From positions 1 to 7,274 of the forward strand of contig JAGQIT010000127.1 of the NCBI GenBank assembly GCA_020431135.1: a stretch of DNA of 7,274 nt. Direction: 5' to 3'. Of this stretch, positions 1 through 6,541 are shown in pieces. The translations under genes were made by a program, and so were the position numbers. Origin of the DNA: Myxococcales bacterium. GTDB taxonomy: Bacteria; Myxococcota_A; Polyangia; Nannocystales; Nannocystaceae. The notes beneath the pieces were generated by a model that saw only the letters and a list, made by a program, of their open reading frames with translations, had not been told where the DNA came from and searched no databases. Each line of letters begins with the position of its first letter. Within the stretch, counting starts at the first letter, position 1.

Positions 1-63
1 CGTGAGCTGACCCGCCCTCGCTCGCGGGCCCGCCTCCGGGCACCTCTGCTACCTTCTTGCCCC
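1..63. other. Left edge upstream of hutU
   Basis: A TGA at 8-10 (read GTG AGC TGA) could be the last codons of an upstream + strand gene, but too little is visible to say. The hutU frame itself is open to the window edge without an ATG or GTG. No clear Shine-Dalgarno stretch precedes the hutU ATG (the preceding bases are pyrimidine-rich), and I see no convincing -35/-10 pair. The real promoter may lie outside the window. Confidence 0.4.
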
Positions 64-1788
64 ATGGAGATCCCGACGATCCGGGCGCCCCACGGCAGCG
101 CGCTCTCGTGCAAGGGCTGGCCGCAGGAGGCCGCCCTGCGGATGTTGATGAACAACCTCGACCCCGACGTCGCCGAGGACCCGAAGAACCTGGTGGTCTA
201 CGGCGGCACCGGCAAGGCGGCGCGCTCGTGGCCGGACTACCACCGGATCGTCGCGTCGCTCCGCGACCTCGAGGCCGACGAGACGCTGATCGTCCAGAGC
301 GGCCGCGCGCAGGGGATCTTCAAGACCCACGAGGACGCGCCGCGGGTGCTCATCGCCAACTCCCACCTGGTCCCGAAGTGGGCGACCCTCGAGGAGCACA
401 ACCGCCTCGCCGCCCTCGGCCTGACGATGTTCGGGCAGATGACCGCGGGCTCGTGGATCTATATCGGCACCCAGGGGATCGTCCAGGGGACCTACGAGAC
501 CTTCGCCGCCTGCGCCCGCCAGCACTTCGGCTCCGACCTCCGCGGGCGCCTGGTGGTCACCGGCGGGCTCGGCGGGATGGGCGGCGCGCAGCCGCTGGCG
601 GCGACGATGAACGGCGCGGCGATCCTCTGCGTCGAGGTCGACCCCCACCGGATCGATCGCCGCCTCGAGACCGGCTACCTGATGCGCAAGTCGGAGAGCC
701 TCGACGAGGCGCTCGCGCTCCTCGACGCCGCCCGCGCGGCCGGCGAGGCGCTCAGCGTCGGCCTCCTCGGCAACTGCGCCGAGGTCCTCCCCGAGCTCGT
801 CCGTCGCGGGGTGATCCCGGATGTCGTAACCGACCAGACCAGCGCCCACGACGAGCTCCACGGCTACGTCCCGGCGGGGATCTCGCTCGCCGACGCGATC
901 GCCCTCCGCGAGGCGGATCCGGCGGAGTACATCCGCCGCAGCGTCGCGTCGATGGGCGAGCACGTCGCGGCGATGCGGGCGATGCAGGACCGCGGGGCGA
1001 TCGCCTTCGACTACGGCAACAACATCCGCGCCCAGGCGGTCAAGGCCGGGGTCGAGGACGCCTTCGAGATCAAGGGCTTCATCCCGCTCTACATCCGCCC
1101 GCTCTTCTGCGAGGGGCAGGGGCCCTTCCGCTGGGCCGCGCTCTCGGGTGACCCGGCGGACATCCGGGTCACCGACGAGGTGATCCTGAACCTCTTCCCC
1201 GAGAAGGTCGAGCTCCGCCGCTGGATCGAGCTCGCCCAGAAGCACGTCCACTTCCAGGGCCTCCCCGCGCGGATCTGCTGGCTCGGCTACGGCGAGCGCG
1301 ACCGCGCCGGCCTCGCCTTCAACGAGCTGGTCCGCACCGGCAAGGTCAAGGCGCCGATCGTCATCGGCCGCGATCACCTCGACTGCGGCTCGGTCGCCTC
1401 GCCCAACCGCGAGACCGAGGGGATGAAGGACGGCTCCGACGCGATCGCCGACTGGCCGATCCTCAACGCCCTCCTCAACACCGCCGCCGGCGCGACGTGG
1501 GTGTCGCTGCACCACGGCGGCGGCGTCGGCATCGGCTACTCGATCCACGCCGGCATGGTCGTCGTCGCCGACGGCACGGTCGGCGCCCGCCGCCGCCTCG
1601 GCCGCGTCCTGATCACCGACCCGGGCCTCGGCATCGTCCGCCACGTCGACGCCGGCTACGGCGAGGCCAACAGCTTCGCGCGGACGAACCAGCTCATCGT
1701 CCCGCGCGTCGAGGACGAGGAGGCGGCCCCCCGCGCCCACGGCGGCGCCCGGGTCGTGGTCGACGACGAGGGCGATGACGAGGGCTAG
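64..1788 (+). CDS. hutU: Urocanate hydratase (urocanase)
   Basis: This cytosolic enzyme hydrates urocanate to 4-imidazolone-5-propionate, the second step of histidine degradation, using tightly bound NAD+. The 574-residue product matches the family along its whole length. The Gly-rich NAD-binding motif GGLGGMGGAQ is at 167-176. The family signature FQGLPARICW is at 397-406, with the catalytic Cys at 405. The block DHLDCGSVASPNRETEG begins at D437, and HHGGGVGIGYSIHAGM follows. The ATG at 64 gives the N-terminus expected for urocanases (IRAPHGSALSCKGWPQEAALRMLMNNLDP). An acidic tail of about 25 residues (from E550, ending DDEGDDEG) follows the point where other urocanases stop. The tail's coding region runs over the hutI start, so the two genes are cotranscribed and probably translationally coupled. 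No internal stop or frameshift is seen. Confidence 0.97.
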   Translation: MEIPTIRAPHGSALSCKGWPQEAALRMLMNNLDPDVAEDPKNLVVYGGTGKAARSWPDYHRIVASLRDLEADETLIVQSGRAQGIFKTHEDAPRVLIANSHLVPKWATLEEHNRLAALGLTMFGQMTAGSWIYIGTQGIVQGTYETFAACARQHFGSDLRGRLVVTGGLGGMGGAQPLAATMNGAAILCVEVDPHRIDRRLETGYLMRKSESLDEALALLDAARAAGEALSVGLLGNCAEVLPELVRRGVIPDVVTDQTSAHDELHGYVPAGISLADAIALREADPAEYIRRSVASMGEHVAAMRAMQDRGAIAFDYGNNIRAQAVKAGVEDAFEIKGFIPLYIRPLFCEGQGPFRWAALSGDPADIRVTDEVILNLFPEKVELRRWIELAQKHVHFQGLPARICWLGYGERDRAGLAFNELVRTGKVKAPIVIGRDHLDCGSVASPNRETEGMKDGSDAIADWPILNALLNTAAGATWVSLHHGGGVGIGYSIHAGMVVVADGTVGARRRLGRVLITDPGLGIVRHVDAGYGEANSFARTNQLIVPRVEDEEAAPRAHGGARVVVDDEGDDEG

Positions 1789-3097
1789 CGGCGCCGCGGC
1801 GAGCCCGGGCCCGAAGCGCCTCATCGCGCTCACCGGGATCGGCCAGCTCCTCACCCTCGCCGACGGGCCGAGCGGCGCCCGCGGGGGCGCGGCCCAGGGC
1901 GCGCTCGGCCTGCGTGAGAACGCCGCGGTCCTGATCGCCGACGATCGGATCCGCTGGGTCGGCGCGCGCGACGGGCTCGAGGCCGCCGTCGAGGCGACGC
2001 GCGACCCCGAGGGCGCCGGCGACGTGATGGTCGAGGTCCACGACTGCCGCGGCCGCGCCGTCCTCCCCGGGCTCGTCGACAGCCACACCCACCTCGTCTG
2101 GGGCGGCGATCGCCGCGATGAGCTCGAGCTCCGCCTCGGCGGCGCCGACTACGAGGCGATCTTCGCCGCCGGCGGCGGGATCCTCTCGTCGGTCCGCCAG
2201 ACGCGGGCGCTCAGCGAGGACGACCTCCACCGCGCCGCGCTCGCGCGGGCGCTGCGGATGCGCGCCTGCGGGACCACGACCTTCGAGATCAAGAGCGGCT
2301 ACGGCCTCGACCTCGAGACCGAGCTCCGCCAGCTCCGCGTCGCCCGGCGCCTGGCGACGAGCGACGGGCTGCGGGTGAAGACGACCTGCCTCGCCGCCCA
2401 CGCCCTGCCGGCCGAGCACCGCGGGTCCGCCGACGGGCGCGCCCGCTTCCTCGCCGAGGTCTGCGAGACGATCCTCCCGGCGGTCGTCGCCGAGGGGCTC
2501 GCCGACTACTGCGACGTCTTCTGCGACCGCGGCGCCTTCACCCCGGAGGAGAGCCGCCAGGTGCTGGGGCGCGCCCGCGCCCTCGGCCTCGAGCTGCGCC
2601 TCCACGCCAACGAGCTCGGCTCCACCGGCGGCGCCCGCCTGGCGGCGGAGCTCGGCGCGGCGTCGGCCGACCATCTCCTCTACCTCGACGACGACGAGCG
2701 CGCGGCGCTGCGCGACGCCGGGGTCGTGGCGACGCTGCTGCCGGGGACCTCGCTGGTCCTCGGAAAACCCTACGCCGACGGCCGCGCGCTGATCGAGGCA
2801 GGGGTCCCGGTCGCGGTCGCCAGCGACTGCAACCCGGGCTCGTGCGCGCTCGAGAGCCTCGCCCTGGTCCTCGCCCTCGCCTGCTACGGCTGCCGCCTGT
2901 CGCCCGCCGAGGCGATCTGCGCGGCCACCCACAACGCGGCGGCGTCCCTCGGCCTCGCCGGCGAGGTCGGCCAGATCGCCCCGGGCGCGGCCGCCGACCT
3001 GCTGATCCTCGCCACCGACGACTACCGCGACCTCGTCTATCACGCGGGCTCGCCGCTGATCGCCGCGGTCTTCCAGGGCGGCCGACGCGTCGCCTAG
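1775..3097 (+). CDS. hutI: Imidazolonepropionase
   Basis: This metal-dependent amidohydrolase opens the ring of 4-imidazolone-5-propionate to give N-formimino-L-glutamate, the third step of histidine degradation, directly after HutU. The 440-residue TIM-barrel protein shows the family residues in order. The metal-binding H104-x-H106 lies in LVDSHTHLVWGGDR, followed by H209 in AHALP. The metal ligand H277 and E280 lie in HANELGS, then H300 in ADHLLYL, and the metal ligand D351 in SDCNPGS. The spacing H277-E280-H300-D351 closely matches the characterised Bacillus enzyme as I recall it (249-252-272-324). The ATG at 1775 overlaps the last 14 bases of hutU. A GAGGG sits only 2 bases upstream, too close for an ideal ribosome binding site, so coupled re-initiation is likely. 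The first ~15 residues look disordered, so the true start could be slightly further in. At 440 residues it is slightly longer than the usual ~405-420, with an Ala/Gly-rich insertion near residues 28-45. Confidence 0.96.
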   Translation: MTRASGAAASPGPKRLIALTGIGQLLTLADGPSGARGGAAQGALGLRENAAVLIADDRIRWVGARDGLEAAVEATRDPEGAGDVMVEVHDCRGRAVLPGLVDSHTHLVWGGDRRDELELRLGGADYEAIFAAGGGILSSVRQTRALSEDDLHRAALARALRMRACGTTTFEIKSGYGLDLETELRQLRVARRLATSDGLRVKTTCLAAHALPAEHRGSADGRARFLAEVCETILPAVVAEGLADYCDVFCDRGAFTPEESRQVLGRARALGLELRLHANELGSTGGARLAAELGAASADHLLYLDDDERAALRDAGVVATLLPGTSLVLGKPYADGRALIEAGVPVAVASDCNPGSCALESLALVLALACYGCRLSPAEAICAATHNAAASLGLAGEVGQIAPGAAADLLILATDDYRDLVYHAGSPLIAAVFQGGRRVA

Positions 3098-3109
3098 GAG
3101 GCTGTCCGA

Positions 3110-3358
3110 GTGTTCGGCGCGTGGCCCCGCGCCGCACTCGTCGGCCCGAGTCGTCTCGGCGAGACGCCGCGGCGCCGGGCCGTACCGCGGGTCGACGAGG
3201 GCAAGCGAGGGCGCGTGGTCTCGCGCCCGCCGAAGCGCCGCGAAGCTCGAGGCCCCTCGCGCGCCCGTCGGAGCTCGCGCTGCGGCGCCGTACCGCGGCG
3301 GCCTCTCGGAGCGCTCGAGTCGATGATCCGCGAGAGCACGAGACGGGCTCCGAGGTGA
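3110..3358 (+). CDS. Possible 82-residue Arg-rich small ORF (doubtful)
   Basis: A GTG at 3110 is preceded by a perfect GGAGG at 3097-3101, 8 bases away. That ribosome binding site overlaps the last base of the hutI stop codon. The predicted product is strongly basic, with many Arg and Pro, no hydrophobic core and no motif I recognise. Its codon use (CGA, AGG, CGT and GAA are common) is unlike the four main genes. Arg/Pro-rich frames arise by chance in DNA this GC-rich, so the ribosome binding site is the only positive evidence. It could also be a repeat element rather than a gene. Confidence 0.15.
   Translation: MFGAWPRAALVGPSRLGETPRRRAVPRVDEGKRGRVVSRPPKRREARGPSRARRSSRCGAVPRRPLGALESMIRESTRRAPR
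3152..3166 (+). other. Small hairpin downstream of hutI
   Basis: CGTCTC-GGC-GAGACG is a perfect 6-bp inverted repeat with a 3-base loop, 55 bases after the hutI stop. No T-run follows, so it is not a classical intrinsic terminator. It may help protect the 3' end or be a chance structure in GC-rich DNA. Confidence 0.3.
3170..3298 (+). repeat. Imperfect direct repeat pair
   Basis: CGGCGCC followed by GTACCGCGG occurs twice. The first copy has five extra bases between the two words (3170-3176 and 3182-3190). In the second copy they are adjacent (3283-3289 and 3290-3298). The copies are about 110 bases apart inside non-coding DNA. The flanks diverge at once, so this is either a short duplicated motif or part of a dispersed intergenic repeat. 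Confidence 0.4.
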
Positions 3359-3472
3359 GTCCGAGTCGATCGAGGCAGGGGTCCGCGTGACCTCGCGTCG
3401 ACGACCCGCGCCCCTTGCTACAGACGCCCGCTCGCCCACCACGCGAAGACCCCGCAGACCCGAAGACCGTCC

Positions 3473-3477
3473 GGAGG
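3473..3477 (+). promoter_or_regulatory. Alternative ribosome binding site, GGAGG
   Basis: A perfect GGAGG sits 6 bases before a GTG at 3484 that is in frame with the envelope-protein gene. Starting there would give 531 residues and an unusually long stretch of about 47 residues before the hydrophobic part of the signal peptide. A GAGGAGAGG at 3534-3542 precedes the GTG at 3544 and gives a more normal signal peptide. Both sites are viable by sequence. Confidence 0.4.
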
Positions 3478-3543
3478 TATCGTGTGGCGGTCCCCCGGGC
3501 GGGCCGGCGGGCCCAGGCGAAGAACCGTCGAGCGAGGAGAGGC

Positions 3544-5079
3544 GTGTCGGAGGTGCAGCGAGCGGGTGGGCACAGGCCGCGAGCGGTCGACGGGGCGCCG
3601 AGGGCTCCTCTGCGCCGACGCACGCTCGCCCGCGCCGTCGCGCCGCTGATCGCCGCGTTGGTGACGCTCCCGCCGACGCCGAGCTCCGCCGCGCCGAGCT
3701 CCGCCGCCGACGCGTCCGAAGCGACGGCCGTTGACGCGTCGCCCTCGACGTCCGCGCCGAGCTCCGACGCGCCCACGACCGACGCGACCACGACCAACGC
3801 GAACGCTGCCGCGACCCCGCCGTCCTCCGCGACTTCGCCGCCCCCGATGAGCGAAAGAGAGGCCCCAGCGACGACCTCGTCGGCGAGCGTGCCCCCCCGC
3901 GTGCCCGAGAACGCAGAAGCCCAGGCGAAGCGCGCCCCCGTCACCGTCGCCCCCGATCCGATGGCCAACCAAGTCGGCGCCGCCTGGCGCCACTGCGTCC
4001 CGGGCTACGCGATCTGCACGCGCCCGCGACCGGCGCGCTGGCTCCTCGGCGCCCTCGGCCTCACCCTCGCCGGGGCCGGCACCGCCTACCTCCTCTTCGT
4101 CGGCGACAGCCTCCGCGCCGGCGATCCCGGGGGCTTCATCGCCGGCGGCGGCATGGCGGCGCTCGGCGGCGCGGTGCTCGGCGGCCTCTACGGGCTCATG
4201 GGCGGCGACCGCCGCGGCGACGCCGATCGCCTGCGGCCGTCGACCTTCGCCTTCGACTACACCTCGGGCGGCGCCCCGCGCCTCGGCGAGCAGCACCCCG
4301 GCGAGATCGCCCTCCGCTTCGCCCCCAACTTCTACTTCCGCGACGGCGGCGGCCGCCTCCGCCTCTTCGGTCACGTCGGCGGGATCCCGGGGCGCGAGAC
4401 CGACGTCGATCCCAGGCCGCAGGTCAGCGAGGTGACGCCCGGCTCGGACAACACCCAGCCGGTCGCCCTCGGCGAGCGCCTCCTCAGCGTCGGCGTCGGC
4501 ACCGACCTCGCGGTTACCCTCCCCTACCCGCTCCTGCGGCGCAGCGCCCACCTCGGCGCCGCCGAGATCCGCTGGCGCCCCGAGGTCCAGATCCGCCGCC
4601 ACGACCTCGGCGACCGGGTGATCGAGCGGACGATGCTCCTGCCCCTAACGATCGGCCTGCGCTGGTACCTGTCGCCGCGCCAGCGCTTCACGACCTACGT
4701 CGGTCCTCGCCTCGACTTCGTCGCCGCCGCCGCCGACGGCGACAAGCTCGATCGCGGGGCGCCGAACGTCGGCTCGCTCTACGGCGAGGTCTGGTACGAC
4801 ATCGACGTCCCGCTCCTCGTGCGCCCGAGCGCGCCCGTGCGCCTCAACGGCATGTTCACCCTCGGCTACGTCCACTCGCGCTTCGACGGCCACGGCATCA
4901 ACATCGGCGGCGCCTACGGCTTCCTCGGGCCGGCCTACGCCGGCTGGCACATGCGCCTGCGCCGGCGCGGCAAGCCGGCCGCGGTCCAGGTCGGCTTCGG
5001 CTCGTGGTTCGGCAGCGGCTTCGCGGCGGTGTTCTCGGCCGGGGTCGTGCTCCCCGATCTCGGAGGCAAGAAGCTATGA
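3544..5079 (+). CDS. Secreted envelope protein, probable outer-membrane beta-barrel
   Basis: I do not recognise this 511-residue protein by family. A signal peptide is visible: basic R24-R26, hydrophobic core 31-42, probable cleavage near A49/A50. Residues ~50-135 are a low-complexity Ala/Ser/Thr/Pro linker. A C151/C158 pair (HCVPGYAIC) comes next, then two hydrophobic segments (167-186 and 196-219). The second is rich in Gly-xxx-Gly spacing (GGGMAALGGAVLGGLYGLMGG). The remaining ~280 residues alternate polar and hydrophobic residues with Tyr/Phe/Trp pairs (NFYFRDGGGRLRLFG, LRWYLSPRQRFTTYVGPRLDF), as in outer-membrane beta-barrels. The start is uncertain: GTG 3544 is preferred because it follows GAGGAGAGG and gives a reasonable signal peptide, with GTG 3484 as an alternative. 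Codon use is atypical until about 3609. The stop overlaps the next gene's start (ATGA), so the two are coupled. Function is unknown; a surface anchor or pore partner for the downstream phosphoesterase is a guess. Confidence 0.8.
   Translation: MSEVQRAGGHRPRAVDGAPRAPLRRRTLARAVAPLIAALVTLPPTPSSAAPSSAADASEATAVDASPSTSAPSSDAPTTDATTTNANAAATPPSSATSPPPMSEREAPATTSSASVPPRVPENAEAQAKRAPVTVAPDPMANQVGAAWRHCVPGYAICTRPRPARWLLGALGLTLAGAGTAYLLFVGDSLRAGDPGGFIAGGGMAALGGAVLGGLYGLMGGDRRGDADRLRPSTFAFDYTSGGAPRLGEQHPGEIALRFAPNFYFRDGGGRLRLFGHVGGIPGRETDVDPRPQVSEVTPGSDNTQPVALGERLLSVGVGTDLAVTLPYPLLRRSAHLGAAEIRWRPEVQIRRHDLGDRVIERTMLLPLTIGLRWYLSPRQRFTTYVGPRLDFVAAAADGDKLDRGAPNVGSLYGEVWYDIDVPLLVRPSAPVRLNGMFTLGYVHSRFDGHGINIGGAYGFLGPAYAGWHMRLRRRGKPAAVQVGFGSWFGSGFAAVFSAGVVLPDLGGKKL
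3677..3766 (+). repeat. Low-complexity coding repeat (Ser/Ala/Pro linker)
   Basis: The word CGCCGAGCTCCG recurs at 3677, 3692 and 3755, in frame, each time encoding a Pro-Ser-Ser unit (TPSSAA, APSSAA, APSSDA). It lies in the disordered linker just after the signal peptide cleavage zone. Such repeats typically expand or contract by slippage, so linker length may vary between strains. Confidence 0.5.
5062..5066 (+). promoter_or_regulatory. Ribosome binding site of the phosphoesterase gene
   Basis: GGAGG lies 9 bases before the ATG at 5076 and inside the end of the upstream gene. It fixes the start at 5076 rather than at the in-frame upstream GTG at 5004. The 5004 start would add 24 residues in front of the signal peptide. 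Confidence 0.7.
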
Positions 5080-6362
5080 CCCGCCGACTCCGCAGCCTCG
5101 TCTCCGTCACCGCGTCGCTCGGCGCCGGCGCGATCGCCCTCGCCCTCGCCCTCGCCTCGCTCCACAGCTGCGCCCAGCCGGAGTGCGTCGTCCCCAACTA
5201 CACCGACCCCGAGTGCCGGGTGATCGTCGAGAACGAGCTCGCCCGCCTCGACGCCGCCTCTGGGGTCGAGGTGCGCTTCGTCGACCCCCGCGGCAGCGAC
5301 CTCGACTGGGACGCCCTCGGCCTCGTCGAGGAGCCGGCGGCCGGCTCCGTGCGCGCCCGCGTCGCCAGCGTCGGCGACTTCGCCCTGCGGATCCGCGGCG
5401 ACGCCGACGAGGCCCGCACCGTCGACCTCGAGCTGACCAACGTCGACCCGCGCGCCGTCCTCCGCGTAGGTCCGGTCGGCGACCTCGATTCGGGGATCAC
5501 CCTGCCGCAGCCGGGCGAGCCGCTCCTGCGCCGCCAGCTCAGCGTCGACGTCGACGCCGGCGCCGAGGTGGAGCTGCGCGGCGAGCTCCCCTGCCCCGAG
5601 CGCTTCACCCTCGCCTTCGTCGGCGACATCCAGACCAACCCGACCCACTTCGAGCGGATCCTCGAGCGGATCCGCGAGGACGGCGAGGCGGCGGCCGACG
5701 CCGGCGCGCCGCTCCTCGGCATGGTGATCGTCGGCGACCTCACCGAGTGGTCGAACGACGAGGAGTTCTTCAAGATCCGCGCGCTCCTCGGCAACGCCCC
5801 CGCGCCGGTGGCCGTCACCGCCGGCAACCACGACATCTTTCGCGGCGCCGTCGCGATCTACAACAGCTACTTCGGCCCGGCGAACTACAACTTCGACGTC
5901 TGCGGCGCCCGCGTGGCGATGATCGACACCGCCTCCGCGCGCCTCGCCAGCTCGATCGAGGGGCGCCTCGGCGAGCTCGTCGGCCGCGGCGACGCCGACC
6001 TCCTGATCATGGCGACCCACTACCCGCCGCACTGGGGCCTCAGCGGCGACGGCTGGTCGCGCGAGGACCAGCCGCAGCTCCTCCTCGCCGAGCTCGCCCT
6101 CGCCGAGGCCGACCTGATCGTCGCCGGCCACCAGCACGCGCTGCGCGACTCGATCATCCACGTCGGCGGCCGCGACCTCCGGCAGATCATCGTCGGCACC
6201 GGCGGCGCCGACCAGGGCCTCGGCGTCGCCCGCTTCGGCTACCTGCGCCTGCGCGTCGACCCGAGCGCGGGGATCACCCCCTGCTTCGTCGAGGTCCCGC
6301 CCCCGGGCTGGGCCGGGCCGGCGAACGAGCCGCTGGCGTCGCTCCCCTACTGCGACACCTGA
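5076..6362 (+). CDS. Calcineurin-like metallophosphoesterase, predicted lipoprotein
   Basis: This 428-residue protein starts with basic residues and a hydrophobic stretch ending LHSC. C32 is the likely lipidated cysteine and A33 follows it; the absence of Asp there suggests outer-membrane sorting by the E. coli rule. Residues ~33-172 form a beta-rich N-terminal domain I cannot name. The catalytic domain shows the metallophosphoesterase motifs in order: GD184-I-Q186, GD221LTE, GN251H252D, H315 in THYPPHWG, and GH352QH354. Such enzymes use two metal ions to cleave phosphomonoesters or diesters; the substrate cannot be told from sequence. Motif I normally reads Asp-x-His, and here the His is Gln. 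Cysteines at 37, 47, 173, 276, 403 and 426 are even in number, which fits disulfides outside the cytoplasm. It overlaps the preceding envelope-protein gene by ATGA and is presumably translated with it. The start at 5076 is set by GGAGG at 5062-5066. Confidence 0.9.
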   Translation: MTRRLRSLVSVTASLGAGAIALALALASLHSCAQPECVVPNYTDPECRVIVENELARLDAASGVEVRFVDPRGSDLDWDALGLVEEPAAGSVRARVASVGDFALRIRGDADEARTVDLELTNVDPRAVLRVGPVGDLDSGITLPQPGEPLLRRQLSVDVDAGAEVELRGELPCPERFTLAFVGDIQTNPTHFERILERIREDGEAAADAGAPLLGMVIVGDLTEWSNDEEFFKIRALLGNAPAPVAVTAGNHDIFRGAVAIYNSYFGPANYNFDVCGARVAMIDTASARLASSIEGRLGELVGRGDADLLIMATHYPPHWGLSGDGWSREDQPQLLLAELALAEADLIVAGHQHALRDSIIHVGGRDLRQIIVGTGGADQGLGVARFGYLRLRVDPSAGITPCFVEVPPPGWAGPANEPLASLPYCDT

Positions 6363-6541
6363 GCGCCGACCCGCTCGCAAGGCGAGACGATCATGCCTTT
6401 TGGGGCATCTTCAAACGTCCGTGTCGGCGCGACTCGGCGGCGCGATCGAGCCTCCTGTGGGCAGCGTTCCCCGCGACGCTCGTCGACGAGCCGCTTCGGC
6501 TACCTGCGCCCGCGCAGCGATCCGAGCGAGGGGACCGCCCA
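6231..6541 (+). repeat. Duplicated 3' end of the phosphoesterase gene (source and decayed copy)
   Basis: Positions 6231-6280 inside the phosphoesterase gene match 6492-6541 downstream of it at 42 of 50 bases. The gene reads RFGYLRLRVDPSAG here and the copy would read RFGYLRPRSDPSEG before a TGA. A second block matches 6347-6368 (the gene's last codons and stop) to 6555-6576 at 19 of 22 bases, with the stop TGA changed to GGA in the copy. A weaker third block aligns 6406-6421 with 6605-6620 (12 of 16). The order is kept, and about 53 bases are missing from the copy between the first two blocks. Confidence 0.75.
6374..6408 (+). terminator. Two adjacent small hairpins, possible transcript end
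   Basis: CTCGC-AAG-GCGAG (6374-6386) begins 12 bases after the phosphoesterase stop. A second hairpin follows at 6393-6408: ATGCC pairs with GGCAT around TTTTGG, and one extra T-G wobble extends the stem. Stems are short and no clean T-run follows, so this is only a possible terminator for the operon. Confidence 0.3.

Larger units (their letters stand above)
3098..3543. other. Intergenic region with small repeats
   Basis: About 445 bases separate hutI from the next confident gene. Codon use is scrambled relative to the genes (many AGG, CGA, CGT and AGA codons in any frame), which argues against a conserved protein. It contains a 6-bp hairpin at 3152-3166, an imperfect direct repeat (3170-3190 and 3283-3298) and recurring CCGAGT-type words. 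It also contains an Arg-rich reading frame at 3110-3358. The promoter of the following operon should lie here, but I cannot pick out a reliable -35/-10 pair. Confidence 0.5.

Noticed and set aside
1372..1422. C441 of HutU (DHLDCGSVASP) as the catalytic cysteine
   Set aside because: Many urocanases have Ser at this place. The conserved catalytic cysteine is the one in FQGLPARICW, here C405.
49..2088. Long - strand reading frame opposite hutU and the start of hutI
   Set aside because: It is the mirror of strongly biased GC-rich coding DNA and gives an Ala/Asp/Val-rich product with no motif. The + strand carries two recognised enzymes here.
3415..3543. TTG at 3415 as the start of the envelope protein
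   Set aside because: No ribosome binding site, a rare start codon, and it would put about 70 basic residues before the signal peptide core. Two better GTG starts lie downstream.
3050..3660. Shared 17-base word CGCCGCTGATCGCCGCG near the end of hutI and in the envelope-protein signal peptide
   Set aside because: Both encode Pro-Leu-Ile-Ala-Ala with the genome's favoured codons and the flanks do not match, so chance is sufficient.
3387..3734. 115-codon + strand frame overlapping the start of the envelope-protein gene
   Set aside because: Arg/Pro/Gly-rich with no motif, and it overlaps the signal peptide and linker coding region in another frame.
4935..6380. Long - strand reading frame opposite the phosphoesterase gene
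   Set aside because: Same codon-bias mirror effect. The + strand has complete phosphoesterase motifs.
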